Source of the DNA: Photobacterium profundum
GTDB lineage: Bacteria; Pseudomonadota; Gammaproteobacteria; Enterobacterales; Vibrionaceae
Length of the DNA: 64,000 bases
Assembly (NCBI RefSeq): GCF_003026285.1
Contig: NZ_PYOD01000006.1
Location: forward strand, 1-64,000
Direction: 5' to 3'
In this document: positions 42,170 through 51,008 of the stretch, in pieces
Layout: every line of letters begins with the position of its first letter
Numbering within the stretch: position 1 is the first letter of the stretch
Notes under the pieces: model-generated
Seen by the model: only the letters and a program-made list of their open reading frames with translations
The model's database searches: none
Told to the model about the DNA's origin: nothing
Made by a program: the position numbers and the translations under genes

Positions 42170-43267
42170 ATGACAAGATTTATTCAATGGTGGTCATCCC
42201 TTGAGCAAGGTGTGAATCACGACTGGATGTATAACGTGGGTCTGTTACTCGCGTTAAGTGCAATTTTATGGGGTGGATGGCTACTTGTTACCCGCCGTCT
42301 TTCTGTGATTGCCGAAAATACCCGCTTAATCTGGGATGATGCACTAGTGAGTGCTGTTCGTCGTCCTGTCAGTTGGTTAATCTGGCTATGGCCTGCTTTA
42401 TTATCGCTTGGCATTGTGGTTGATAACACTACAAGCTACCCCACAACCTTTCTTGCTGTTGTTCGTCACTTAATCGTAGTTTGGACCTTCGTCTGGATAC
42501 TGTTACGCCTGATCAGTAATGTCGAAGCCGGTATATTACCTAAGGCGAAAGATACAACTACTATCAATGCTATTTCTAAGATACTGCGTTTGATCGTAAT
42601 GGTCATTGGTGGCTTAGTGATGATGCAAAACCTCGGCTTGAGTTTGTCAGGGGTACTGACCTTCGGTGGCGTGGGTGGCTTAATTGTCGGTATGGCCGCA
42701 AAAGACATGCTGGCCAACTTCTTCGGCGCTATGATGCTGTATTTGGATCGCCCTTTTAAAGTGGGTGATTGGGTGCGCAGTCCAGATCGCCAAATTGAAG
42801 GTACGGTTGAGCGTATCGGCTTTAGAATGACGGTTATTCGCACATTTGATAAGCGACCATTATATGTGCCTAATTCTGTCTTTAGCTCTATTGTGGTTGA
42901 AAACCCTTCGCGTATGACCAATCGAAGAATTAAACAAAGTGTTGGATTACGTTATGAAGATGCGGCTGTCGTGGGCAAAGTGGCGGCTGATATAAAAGCC
43001 ATGCTATTAAATCATGCCGATATTGATAGTAACCAAACCATGATCGTTTGTTTTGATACGTATGGTGCATCATCATTGAATATATTGGTGTACACCTTTA
43101 CCAAAACCGTTAATTGGGTTGAATATCAAGAAGTACAGCAAGATGTAATGCTGAAAATTGTTGATATTGTGCATCGTAACGGTGCTGATTTTGCGTTTCC
43201 AACTACAACGTTACACATGCCTGATGCCGATATTACTATGAGTCGCGGCCAGCCTAATTTAGCCTAA
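42170..43267 (+). CDS. MscS-family mechanosensitive channel
   Basis: A 365-aa inner-membrane protein with about four to five TM helices and an MscS domain. The pore-lining helix region GGVGGLIVGMAAKDMLANFFGAMML near residue 165 and the following LYLDRPFKVGDWVRSPDRQIEGTVERIGFRMTVIRTFD are diagnostic. It opens at high membrane tension to release osmolytes. Size and layout resemble E. coli YnaI (343 aa) more than MscS (286 aa). The ATG is not preceded by a strong ribosome site. Confidence 0.92.
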   Translation: MTRFIQWWSSLEQGVNHDWMYNVGLLLALSAILWGGWLLVTRRLSVIAENTRLIWDDALVSAVRRPVSWLIWLWPALLSLGIVVDNTTSYPTTFLAVVRHLIVVWTFVWILLRLISNVEAGILPKAKDTTTINAISKILRLIVMVIGGLVMMQNLGLSLSGVLTFGGVGGLIVGMAAKDMLANFFGAMMLYLDRPFKVGDWVRSPDRQIEGTVERIGFRMTVIRTFDKRPLYVPNSVFSSIVVENPSRMTNRRIKQSVGLRYEDAAVVGKVAADIKAMLLNHADIDSNQTMIVCFDTYGASSLNILVYTFTKTVNWVEYQEVQQDVMLKIVDIVHRNGADFAFPTTTLHMPDADITMSRGQPNLA

Positions 43268-43322
43268 AGTCGGATTAGGTTTGGTATTCACGCCATAGCC
43301 GCGTAAAATGCGCGCAGAACAC

Positions 43323-43360
43323 AAAGGGATGCAAACCATTATGGTATCGCATCCCTTTTT
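43323..43360 (+). terminator. Terminator after the MscS gene
   Basis: AAAGGGATGC / GCATCCCTTT with a 16-nt loop containing a small ACCAT/ATGGT stem, then five Ts. Confidence 0.9.
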
Positions 43361-43393
43361 CATTCCGTGATGATCCAACGTTTAGGTACAGAA

Positions 43394-44581
43394 ATGGCTA
43401 ACAAGTTTGATGTTGTAATTATTGGTGCAGGTGCTGCAGGGTTAATGTGTGCGGCAGAAGCAGGCAAACGAGGTCGTTCTGTGCTGGTGGTTGATCACGC
43501 AAAGAAACCAGGGCGTAAAATCCTGATCTCGGGTGGCGGTCGCTGTAATTTTACTAACTATGATGTGACCGCCAGCAATTTTGTTTGTCGTAATCCGCAT
43601 TTCGCAAAATCAGCCTTATCGCAATATTCCCAGTGGGATTTTATCGCGATGATTGCGAAACATAGTATTGCTTATGAAGAGCGCTCGCATGGGCAGCTAT
43701 TCTGTGAAGATTCAGCCAAAGAAATCGTACAAATGCTATTAGCTGAATGTGATTTACCGACGGTTGAACAGCGTTACCGTTGTGATGTGCATGATATTAC
43801 TAAAACCGATACTGGCTTTAGTTTAAAGCTGAATACCGATACGGTTGAATGTGAGTCTTTAGTGATTGCTACGGGTGGTTTATCTATGCCTAAGCTGGGT
43901 GCAACGCCTTTTGGCTATCAGGTTGCAGAGCAATTTGGGCTAAAAGTGGTGCCTACCACGGCGGGTTTAGTGCCTTTCACCTTGCATAAAGAAGAAAAAG
44001 AAGCGTTTGCTGAATTGTCTGGTATTGCGGTTCCAGTGACGATTGAAGCGGAAGACGGTACTTATTTCAAAGAAAGTTTACTGTTTACTCACCGTGGGCT
44101 GTCTGGTCCGGTTATTCTACAGATTTCATCGTACTGGACACCGGGTCAGAAGGTGACAATCAACTTGTTGCCTGATGTGTCGTTAAGCGATACCTTGCGT
44201 GCGATGCGAGCAAGTAATCCGAACCAAAGCTTAAAAACGGCGCTGTCGCGTTTATTGCCTAAGCGCTTAATTGAAGTGCTTATTGAGCGTGGTGACATCA
44301 CCGATAAGCCATTGAAGCAATATAACGAGAAAGAAGTCGCAAGCCTCGATACGTATTTCCACTCGTGGTCTATCGCTCCAAATGGCACGGAAGGCTATCG
44401 TACTGCTGAAGTTACATTAGGTGGTGTGGATACTGATGAACTGTCATCAAAAACGATGGAAGTTAAGCTGGTTCCTGGTTTGTACTTTGCTGGCGAAGTG
44501 ATGGATGTGAGCGGTTGGTTGGGTGGCTACAACTTCCAATGGGCCTGGAGCTCAGGTTATGTTGCCGGTCAATACGCTTAA
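43394..44581 (+). CDS. yhiN: YhiN/HI0933-family flavoprotein
   Basis: A 395-aa FAD/NAD(P)-dependent oxidoreductase of unknown substrate. N-terminal dinucleotide motif FDVVIIGAGAAGLMCAAEAGKRG, then KKPGRKILISGGGRCNFTN (family hallmark), LVIATGGLSMPKLGATPFGY and a C-terminal FAD-closing motif YFAGEVMDVSGWLGGYNFQWAWSSGY. The ATG at 43394 with AGG upstream is preferred to an ATG nine codons earlier. In Vibrio it also follows uspB; the biochemical role is unproven. Confidence 0.92.
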   Translation: MANKFDVVIIGAGAAGLMCAAEAGKRGRSVLVVDHAKKPGRKILISGGGRCNFTNYDVTASNFVCRNPHFAKSALSQYSQWDFIAMIAKHSIAYEERSHGQLFCEDSAKEIVQMLLAECDLPTVEQRYRCDVHDITKTDTGFSLKLNTDTVECESLVIATGGLSMPKLGATPFGYQVAEQFGLKVVPTTAGLVPFTLHKEEKEAFAELSGIAVPVTIEAEDGTYFKESLLFTHRGLSGPVILQISSYWTPGQKVTINLLPDVSLSDTLRAMRASNPNQSLKTALSRLLPKRLIEVLIERGDITDKPLKQYNEKEVASLDTYFHSWSIAPNGTEGYRTAEVTLGGVDTDELSSKTMEVKLVPGLYFAGEVMDVSGWLGGYNFQWAWSSGYVAGQYA

Positions 44582-44616
44582 ATGTATTAAAAGTTGCAAG
44601 TTACAACGGTAAATCT

Positions 44617-44641
44617 AAAAGCGGCTAATTAGCCGCTTTTT
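44617..44641 (+). terminator. Terminator of yhiN
   Basis: The 16-bp perfect palindrome GCGGCTAATTAGCCGC is flanked by AAAA and TTTT. Confidence 0.88.
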
Positions 44642-44764
44642 ATATATTTATAATTAATTAATCAGGTGTTTAGCTTGTTATTGTTTGATGGGAAATCACC
44701 GTCTTTTTACCTTGATTTAGCTTACAGCTTACTTTGTTTTTATTTCAGAACTATTCACAAACAA

Positions 44765-44797
44765 TTGACTCGTAATTTCCACAAAAGTGCTTATAAT
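44765..44797 (+). promoter_or_regulatory. Possible promoter of the DUF3332 gene
   Basis: A perfect -10 TATAAT (44792-44797) lies 47 bp before the start codon. The nearest good -35, TTGACT (44765-44770), is 21 bp away, too long for a standard promoter, so the true -35 may be weaker and closer. Confidence 0.45.
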
Positions 44798-44844
44798 CCG
44801 CCGACTTTTTATCCATTTTAATTTTAACGCGGAGTAACGCACAA

Positions 44845-45384
44845 ATGAAAAAGATCGCACTGAAAGCTGTGGCGATGGCAGTATTGGCAACCTCTCTAAC
44901 GGGTTGTATTGGTCAGATGGGCACATCACAAATTGTGACCAAAGCAAACTTATCAGCTGTCGATAACCGTTATGGTCGTGCGGGTCTATTTGTACTGTTA
45001 AGCCCGGTATACGGTATTGCTGCAGCCGCTGATTTGTTTATCTTCAACTCAATTGAGTTCTGGACAGGTAAAAATCCGATTACGGGTAAATCACCGGCAG
45101 TGGCTGATATGCCTGTTGATGCTATCTTTAAGATCAACAGCAAGTTAGACAAATCAATGACGACTGTGCCGCTAGCAAGCGTGCAGAACAGCAATATTGA
45201 AGCGGCTACATTCCGTCAGCTTGACGATTCCACTCTAGAAATGAACGTGTCTTACCAAAATGGTGAAACTGCGCGACTACGTGGTGAGAAAGCTGGCGAT
45301 AACGTGAACTTCTACTTAGACGGTGAGTTTATTACCACTGTAAGTATTGCAGAGTTAAACCAATACGCTGAAGTACAAGCTTAA
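44845..45384 (+). CDS. DUF3332 lipoprotein
   Basis: A 179-aa protein with a lipoprotein signal (MKKIALKAVAMAVLATSLTGC, lipobox LTGC, Cys21). The mature part has a hydrophobic stretch LFVLLSPVYGIAAAADLFIFNSIEFWTGKNP, characteristic of DUF3332, then a beta-rich C-terminus. The residue after Cys is Ile, not Asp, so outer-membrane sorting is expected. Function is unknown. It is monocistronic, between two terminators. Confidence 0.87.
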   Translation: MKKIALKAVAMAVLATSLTGCIGQMGTSQIVTKANLSAVDNRYGRAGLFVLLSPVYGIAAAADLFIFNSIEFWTGKNPITGKSPAVADMPVDAIFKINSKLDKSMTTVPLASVQNSNIEAATFRQLDDSTLEMNVSYQNGETARLRGEKAGDNVNFYLDGEFITTVSIAELNQYAEVQA

Positions 45385-45425
45385 TCATTACGATGTGGTG
45401 AAAACCGTATCATGCAATGAATAAA

Positions 45426-45451
45426 AAAACGGGAGCTTATGCTCCCGTTTT
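45426..45451. terminator. Bidirectional terminator between DUF3332 and tetR genes
   Basis: AAAACGGGAGC-TTAT-GCTCCCGTTTT between convergent genes. Confidence 0.92.
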
Positions 45452-45476
45452 GCTTTTGTAGTCAGCCACTTTTATA

Positions 45477-46076
45477 TTATGGTTTGGCAACTAAACCTTG
45501 CCAAAACATCTGGAAAGCACCGTCTTGGTAGCTTGGTTGTTGGAATAGCTCTGGTTGTTCAATAAATAAGGTTGTCACGGCTAAATAGTGATAATGGCAA
45601 TAATTAAGCACTAAAGGCATTGGTAAGCGTGCCAATACGCCTTGCTGTTGTCCTTGTTCAACCGCTTCAACCAAAAACGCCATTGATGACGTCATGACAT
45701 CTTGTTGTTGGCTAATTTTAAATTGTGGATCGTTGGCAAATTGCTGCAGAAACTGCCATTTTAGTGGGTGACTCATTGCCCATTCAATCGCTTGGTGCCA
45801 ATAGCTTTCAATGGTGGATTTTAAAGTATCCATTTGATTGTCTGATGGATGAACCTTGTCAGCAGAATTTTGGCTAATGGACTGGCTCAATTCATCTTTG
45901 ATTGAACGGTATAGTGTCACCACCAATTCTTGTTTATTCGAAAAGTGGTGGAATAGCGTGCCTGTTGCCACGTTTGCTTGCTTGGCTATTTTGGCTGTTG
46001 CTGTTGCTTGAATTCCCTGTTCGACAAAGAGCAAAAGAGCAGTATCCAAAATTTGCTGTTTCTTTTCTGTAACCAT
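45477..46076 (-). CDS. TetR-family regulator of the aldehyde dehydrogenase operon
   Basis: A 199-aa TetR-type regulator: MVTEKKQQILDTALLLFVEQGI, helix-turn-helix TAKIAKQANVATGTLFHHFSNKQELV at about 25-50, then a helical ligand-binding domain. It follows the aldehyde dehydrogenase gene by 21 bp on the same strand, so the pair is an operon. A TetR-type dyad at 47603-47620 upstream of the dehydrogenase is its likely operator. The inducer is unknown; an aldehyde or fatty compound would be reasonable. Confidence 0.88.
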   Translation of the reverse strand: MVTEKKQQILDTALLLFVEQGIQATATAKIAKQANVATGTLFHHFSNKQELVVTLYRSIKDELSQSISQNSADKVHPSDNQMDTLKSTIESYWHQAIEWAMSHPLKWQFLQQFANDPQFKISQQQDVMTSSMAFLVEAVEQGQQQGVLARLPMPLVLNYCHYHYLAVTTLFIEQPELFQQPSYQDGAFQMFWQGLVAKP

Positions 46077-46097
46077 AAACAGATTAAATTCCCAAAT

Positions 46098-47531
46098 TTA
46101 TCGAAGGAAGAAAGCTAACATCAGCTTTTGGATCCAGCCACCATAAGGTGGGGTCACTAATTTAGCGGTATTTATTTTACCGCGACTCAAAATTGTTTTC
46201 GCTTTCGAGAACGTTAAGAACCCTTCTTTACCGTGATAATGCCCCATACCGGAAGGGCCGATACCACCAAACGGTGCATCATCGGCAGCAACGTGGAAGA
46301 CTGACTCGTTAATACACATTCCGCCTGAATGGGTGGTGGTTTTAATGCGTTGTTGTAGCTCTGCATCAAAACTCATTAGGTATAACGCCAGCGGACGAGG
46401 ACGTTGCTGAATATAATCTAATGCCTGATCAATTGTCTTATAAGGCACGATTGGCAATATTGGACCAAATATTTCATCTTGCATGACGGTCATATCATCA
46501 TTGGTATTCAACAAAATATGGGGAATCATACGATGTTGATCATCATCTCGACTATTTTCATGGCAAGGCATCACTGTGGCGCCTTTGCTTTTGGCATCTT
46601 CAAGCCAAGCAGTTAGGCGTTGATATTGGCGCTGATTGATCACCGACGTGAAGTCTTTATTCGCCGTCCCCTTTGGGTACATCTTATTGAATTGTTTTTT
46701 GTACTCTGTAATAAAGTCGTCCACTTTACCTTCTGGGACTAATGCGTAATCAGGGGCGACACAAATCTGGCCACCATTAAGGCTTTTGCCATAAATCATC
46801 CGCTCAACAGCGATATTCAACGGTATATCGGGGGCAATAATGGTGGGTGATTTACCACCTAGTTCGAGTGTGACTGGAGTGAGGTTATCAGCTGCTGCGC
46901 GCATAACATGGCGGCCAACGGTCGTTGACCCCGTGAAAATCAGGTGATCAAACGGTAATGCGGTAAATGCCGCGGCGATATCGGCTTCACCTTCAAAAAC
47001 CGCTACGTGTTTGTTATCAAATGCCGATGCCAGCAAGTCACGCAGTACGATGTTGGTTGCAGGGGTGAATTCACTGAGCTTAATCATGGCGCGATTACCC
47101 GCGGCTAAGGCGGTGATTAATGGCCCAAGGCTGAGCATTACAGGGAAATTCCACGGTACTACAATTCCGATAACCCCAAGCGGTTGATACACCACTTCCA
47201 CTTTGGCTGGCGCTAACAGTAAGCCAGCATGGCGCTTCGAGGGTTTCATCCACTTTTTTAAGTGTTTAATGGTGTAGCTAATATTCATGACGCAGGGCAG
47301 TACATCAGCCATGAGGCTGTCTTGTTCGCTACGTTGTCCGTAATCTTGATTCAGTGCCTCACACAGTGCTGTTTTGTTGGCTAGCAAGGCTTGTTTAAGC
47401 GCCTTTAGCTGGGTGATTCGTTCAGCGTAGTCTGGCATTGAGTGAGCAGAATAACTCGCACGTTGTTCGTGTAATGTATTTTGCATTGCCGCGATGTCTA
47501 ATTTGGTGACGACGTTTTCTGCTACTGTCAT
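46098..47531 (-). CDS. Aldehyde dehydrogenase, coniferyl-aldehyde-dehydrogenase-like
   Basis: A 477-aa NAD(P)+-dependent aldehyde dehydrogenase. Key motifs: GVIGIVVPWNFPVMLSLGPL (Asn of the active site), FTGSTTVGRHVM (cofactor loop), LELGGKSP (general-base Glu) and GGQICVAPDY (catalytic Cys). A short hydrophobic C-terminal tail GWIQKLMLAFFLR resembles membrane-associated class 3 and coniferyl-type enzymes. It oxidises hydrophobic or aromatic aldehydes to acids. GAGGCAATATCA precedes the ATG. Expression is probably repressed by the downstream-encoded TetR protein. Confidence 0.92.
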   Translation of the reverse strand: MTVAENVVTKLDIAAMQNTLHEQRASYSAHSMPDYAERITQLKALKQALLANKTALCEALNQDYGQRSEQDSLMADVLPCVMNISYTIKHLKKWMKPSKRHAGLLLAPAKVEVVYQPLGVIGIVVPWNFPVMLSLGPLITALAAGNRAMIKLSEFTPATNIVLRDLLASAFDNKHVAVFEGEADIAAAFTALPFDHLIFTGSTTVGRHVMRAAADNLTPVTLELGGKSPTIIAPDIPLNIAVERMIYGKSLNGGQICVAPDYALVPEGKVDDFITEYKKQFNKMYPKGTANKDFTSVINQRQYQRLTAWLEDAKSKGATVMPCHENSRDDDQHRMIPHILLNTNDDMTVMQDEIFGPILPIVPYKTIDQALDYIQQRPRPLALYLMSFDAELQQRIKTTTHSGGMCINESVFHVAADDAPFGGIGPSGMGHYHGKEGFLTFSKAKTILSRGKINTAKLVTPPYGGWIQKLMLAFFLR

Positions 47532-47602
47532 TGATATTGCCTCATGAGTGGGTGGTCACAAAGATCCTGAACAGTTCGATGGCGTGTCTAAATAACACCA
47601 CT

Positions 47603-47620
47603 ACCGACTGATTAGTCGGT
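47603..47620. promoter_or_regulatory. TetR-type operator of the aldehyde dehydrogenase operon
   Basis: Perfect 7-bp arms ACCGACT / AGTCGGT with a GATT centre, 72 bp upstream of the dehydrogenase start. ACCGACT-type dyads are commonly bound by TetR-family repressors. Confidence 0.75.
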
Positions 47621-47683
47621 TTTAGTATAGTTCATTTAAATTTTGATGCAAATTTGTACAATGATAGCCGTGCTTATTGTGGT

Positions 47684-48265
47684 TCAGTTTTTAGTGTGAC
47701 CGCTTTTATCTGCATGAAATACATCAATAAATGTACTGAAATACTGTTCCAGTTTGGCTGCTTGTTGTGGTTGATTCATCAGTGATAGTAATGCGATGCC
47801 TGCTTCACAAGTACATAAATTGCCAGTCTGTTGATTACGACGTAGCTGATATCCAGAGGTGGAACTTGGCGTTAGGCTTAACCGTGGCAGTGCAGCCAAC
47901 CATGGGCTTTTTCGAACCATTTTTCGTGCTTCTTGCCAGGTCGCATCAAGAATGACAAACAAGGGTATTCTCTTATTCGTTAACTGAAAATCATTGGCTG
48001 GGTGCGTTTCATCACTAGGAAATAATAACCAAGGGTCAAATTGAGGGTCGATTAATTGTTGGATGAGCTCACTCGGAGGTGTTACTCGATCCCAGGTGAT
48101 ACGGCGACAATGAGGTAGGGTACGTTCCATTAAAACACCGGTATTGGTGTCTTTGTTCAGTTCTTTGGGGTGAGTCAGTAATACAAAATGCGCAGCACTC
48201 GTGAGAGATTGGGGTTCAGCATGACAAATACAGTTGTGTTGGAAACCACAGCGCGGGCAGGGCAT
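47684..48265 (-). CDS. DTW-domain tRNA-uridine aminocarboxypropyltransferase
   Basis: A 193-aa DTW protein. The N-terminal cysteine cluster CPRCGFQHNCIC is a zinc-binding type site, followed by TGVLMERTLPHC and the DTW signature FVILDATWQEARKMVRKSPWL (here DATW). Family members such as E. coli TapT (YfiP) transfer the aminocarboxypropyl group of SAM to a uridine of tRNA, giving acp3U. It is shorter than TapT (232 aa), so it may be a different DTW subfamily with another tRNA position. Confidence 0.85.
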   Translation of the reverse strand: MPCPRCGFQHNCICHAEPQSLTSAAHFVLLTHPKELNKDTNTGVLMERTLPHCRRITWDRVTPPSELIQQLIDPQFDPWLLFPSDETHPANDFQLTNKRIPLFVILDATWQEARKMVRKSPWLAALPRLSLTPSSTSGYQLRRNQQTGNLCTCEAGIALLSLMNQPQQAAKLEQYFSTFIDVFHADKSGHTKN

Positions 48266-48301
48266 AAACGTTCTCTTTAAATAAAAATGACATAACGTAA
48301 A

Positions 48302-48323
48302 CGGGAAGCGGCTCCACTTCCCG
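48302..48323 (-). terminator. Weak hairpin downstream of the COG3650 gene
   Basis: GGGAAG / CTTCCC stem with an 8-nt loop; read on the minus strand it is followed only by GTTTACG, so it is a poor terminator. Confidence 0.4.
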
Positions 48324-48375
48324 CAGGTAACCGCAATATTATATCAAGCCACACATGTATTGCTTGAATCCAGCT

Positions 48376-49470
48376 TTATTGTTTTTCGAGCCGTAAACCA
48401 TTACTTCCAAGGCTATAAGCATGACCGTTAACCACTTCTTCTGTTGTGATTAGCGTATTGCCGTTTAATGTAAATAGACGTTCGCCATTTAAACGACGTC
48501 CCTGATGGCGTGTCATCATAACTTGCACAGTGTTTTGATTGGCTTGTTGCCAAAATCCTGTTTCAACAAGGCTGTTGTCACCATTTGTATAGGCGTACGT
48601 TGTGGTTGCTGAGTGGTCCGGGTTAAGTACTAACGTGGTGGTTAATCCCGTGTTTTGAGCAGCTTGAGCGCTACTCTGATACTCGCCAATCCAGTTTAAG
48701 GTGACATCGGTAGCGCCAATGGTCGCGCAGCCTTTGAATTGCTTACCTTGCCATTCTAAGGTGGATTGCCAACCAAATAACGCATCACTCATGGTGTCGT
48801 TACATTGTGCTTTGGTTAAGGTTAGGCTGAAATCTTTACCCGTATATTGCTGTTTACCCGAGATGGATGATGTTGAGGTAATTGCTTGGCTTTGGCGCTC
48901 TTTACCCATTTGAATTAAGGTAACTTGTTTGTCTTTGATTTCAGCAGCCCAACCGGGCTCGTTACCAAAAGCACGTGTTGTGTGCGGTTGTTGTTTACAG
49001 CCACCACTCATTTCAGCAGAAATCATGTTGATTTGTTTTACCGTAAAGCGACCATCGTAGTTAGCGGCAAAGCCTTCCTCGGGAGCGGGGTCTAAGAAAC
49101 CAATCATTTCCGCATACATAGCTTGGTAGCCGTCTGGGGTGATTTCTTCAAGCGCAGAACGATCAGATATTGCTGTTGTTAGCCAATATTGTTGCGTGCT
49201 GCCACAAGGTTGAATGCTATTACTTTCATGACCGAGCGTCACCATGCCTCGCATCATAAAGGCCTGTACTTTTCCGCTATCACTTGCCTGTGCAGTGACA
49301 TCTGTTGTCTTGGCTGCCGTTGTTGAACTACTACCGAGTTGCGTTGGCTCTTTAGGGGGCGTGAGATCGATTATGCCCGATGTGGATGACGAAGGGGTAG
49401 ATGTCGAGCAACCCGCTAAGGCGATAAGAATGGCAATAGGTAACGTTGTTCGCATCCATGGATGTGTCAT
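48376..49470 (-). CDS. COG3650-type lipoprotein
   Basis: A 364-aa lipoprotein (signal MTHPWMRTTLPIAILIALAGC, lipobox LAGC). After a Ser/Thr-rich linker, residues about 70-165 form one domain and residues about 165-250 carry AFGNEPGWAAEI, the GNEPGW motif of COG3650 proteins. The final 100 residues (TTTLVLNPDHSATTTYAYTN, FTLNGNTLIT) resemble the NlpE/META-type beta domain. Several paired cysteines suggest disulfides in the envelope. Function unknown. AGAGGG precedes the ATG. Confidence 0.82.
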   Translation of the reverse strand: MTHPWMRTTLPIAILIALAGCSTSTPSSSTSGIIDLTPPKEPTQLGSSSTTAAKTTDVTAQASDSGKVQAFMMRGMVTLGHESNSIQPCGSTQQYWLTTAISDRSALEEITPDGYQAMYAEMIGFLDPAPEEGFAANYDGRFTVKQINMISAEMSGGCKQQPHTTRAFGNEPGWAAEIKDKQVTLIQMGKERQSQAITSTSSISGKQQYTGKDFSLTLTKAQCNDTMSDALFGWQSTLEWQGKQFKGCATIGATDVTLNWIGEYQSSAQAAQNTGLTTTLVLNPDHSATTTYAYTNGDNSLVETGFWQQANQNTVQVMMTRHQGRRLNGERLFTLNGNTLITTEEVVNGHAYSLGSNGLRLEKQ

Positions 49471-49525
49471 GCAAATCCCTCTTCATGTTAGGCTTAAGTG
49501 AAAGTACTTTTATATTATAACGAGA

Positions 49526-49990
49526 ATGATTGTGGGCTATTGGTTATTTAAAACAGAACCAGATACCTTTTCCATAGACACTTTAAAGCAGCAAAAAGTT
49601 TCCTGTTGGGAAGGGGTTCGTAACTATCAGGCACGAAATATGATGCGTGATCAGGTTAAATTAGGCGATCAGATCTTTATTTATCATTCATCGTGTAAAG
49701 AGGTGGGGGTGGCTGGTATTGCGACCGTCGTGAAAGAAGCCTATCCCGATCATTTTCAATTCGATCCGACTTGCCCGTATTTTGACCCTAAATCCGATCC
49801 TGAAAACCCTCTTTGGATCATGGTCGATGTGGAATATAAGCGCCATTTACGGCTGGTTTCACTAAAACGAATGAAAGCCAATCCGTTGTTAGAAGAGATG
49901 CCTTTAGTGAAACGAGGTAATCGATTGAGCATTATGCCAGTGACTGAAGCGCAGTGGCTGGCAATATTACAAATGACAGGGCAATTCTAA
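49526..49990 (+). CDS. EVE-domain protein (THYN1-like)
   Basis: A 154-aa single-domain EVE protein (PUA/YTH-like fold): YWLFKTEPDTFSIDTLKQQ, CWEGVRNYQARNMMRDQVKLGDQIFIYHSSC and GNRLSIMPVTEAQWLAIL. The Trp/aromatic residues in WEGVRNYQARN shape the pocket that in relatives reads modified bases such as 5-methylcytosine. As a stand-alone gene it is usually housekeeping of unknown role; there is no restriction gene nearby. It is divergent from the lipoprotein gene. Confidence 0.9.
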   Translation: MIVGYWLFKTEPDTFSIDTLKQQKVSCWEGVRNYQARNMMRDQVKLGDQIFIYHSSCKEVGVAGIATVVKEAYPDHFQFDPTCPYFDPKSDPENPLWIMVDVEYKRHLRLVSLKRMKANPLLEEMPLVKRGNRLSIMPVTEAQWLAILQMTGQF

Positions 49991-50018
49991 CCATTAAACG
50001 TATCTGAAAAAAATGCTC

Positions 50019-50045
50019 AAAAAAGGCTGCGTTGGCAGCCTTTTT
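50019..50045. terminator. Bidirectional terminator between EVE and yigL genes
   Basis: AAAAAAGGCTGC-GTTG-GCAGCCTTTTT between convergent genes. Confidence 0.92.
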
Positions 50046-50074
50046 ATATGATGTGATTCACAGTAAAAAGATGC

Positions 50075-50872
50075 TTATAACAGGTTGTCTGCTAAGTAAT
50101 GCGCTACGGCTTCATCAGCACAAGAGCCGATAACTTCATTGTTGGGTAAGGCTTTTTTCACTTTATCGTGAGAGGTTTCCATCACTAATCCTTTACCTGC
50201 CATTGCAAGCATTTCTGCATCATTCATGCCATCGCCAAATGCGAGGCAGTCTTGCAATGCATAGCCTTTTTCTTTCGCAACCGCTTCTAGTGCATGACCT
50301 TTTGATACGCCAGCATCCATCACTTCTAAACACCAAGGGGTCGAGAATGCAATGTTGGCACGACTGCCAAAATGTTCATTAAGGCGATCTTCCCATTCAA
50401 CTAGGTTGTCATGCTCGCGGTCATCACGGGTTAAGAATATTTTTGCAACCCCGTCTAATGGTGGATTTTCAACATCAAAAAGCTGATAACTAAACGTATC
50501 ATGAAATTCGCTTAGTGATTTATCTTCCACATTTAATAGCCAATCGTCATTGCGGTAGATATGGATTTTGAGGGCTGGATCTGTTTTGGTTAAGGCAATT
50601 ACACCTGCAATCACGTCGGCTTGAACATTCTGTTGGAAGATTAATTCGCCTTTACAATTATGCACGCGTGCACCATTAGAGGTGATCATGTACGCAGGAA
50701 TACCAATATGTTCACGCATACCAGCAACATCAATATGGTGACGACCTGTGGCGAATACAAAATCTTTACCTTGCTGGTGTAAGCGGTTTAAGACGTCTTT
50801 GGTGAATGGTGCAATTTTGTGGTCAGGAGTGAGTAGCGTACCGTCTAGATCTGAAGCAACAATCTTGTACAT
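50075..50872 (-). CDS. yigL: HAD-family phosphatase YigL (pyridoxal phosphate phosphatase)
   Basis: A 265-aa HAD IIB (Cof-type) phosphatase. Motif I VASDLDGTLLTPDH, motif II VFATGRHH and MITSNGARVH, motif III Lys in GVSKGHALEAVAKEKG, motif IV FGDGMNDAEMLAMAG. It matches E. coli YigL (266 aa) throughout and hydrolyses pyridoxal phosphate and some sugar phosphates. The ATG at 50870-50872 gives MYKIVASDLDG; twelve extra codons in the longest frame are ignored. pldB lies upstream on the same strand, as in E. coli. Confidence 0.94.
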   Translation of the reverse strand: MYKIVASDLDGTLLTPDHKIAPFTKDVLNRLHQQGKDFVFATGRHHIDVAGMREHIGIPAYMITSNGARVHNCKGELIFQQNVQADVIAGVIALTKTDPALKIHIYRNDDWLLNVEDKSLSEFHDTFSYQLFDVENPPLDGVAKIFLTRDDREHDNLVEWEDRLNEHFGSRANIAFSTPWCLEVMDAGVSKGHALEAVAKEKGYALQDCLAFGDGMNDAEMLAMAGKGLVMETSHDKVKKALPNNEVIGSCADEAVAHYLADNLL

Positions 50873-51008
50873 GAATATTCTCGCAATGAAAGCAGGGGTC
50901 AGATACACATAATAACCTCTGTACCTGATTGGTATGATGAATTCTAAACCAGTTTACGTCAGAAAAAAGAGGCTAATGTGTGATTTCATAATTTCCGCTT
51001 TTACTCGA

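Noticed and set aside
49526..49990. EVE protein as part of a modification-dependent restriction system
   Set aside because: It is a stand-alone EVE domain with no nuclease or helicase partner nearby, which fits the common housekeeping form.
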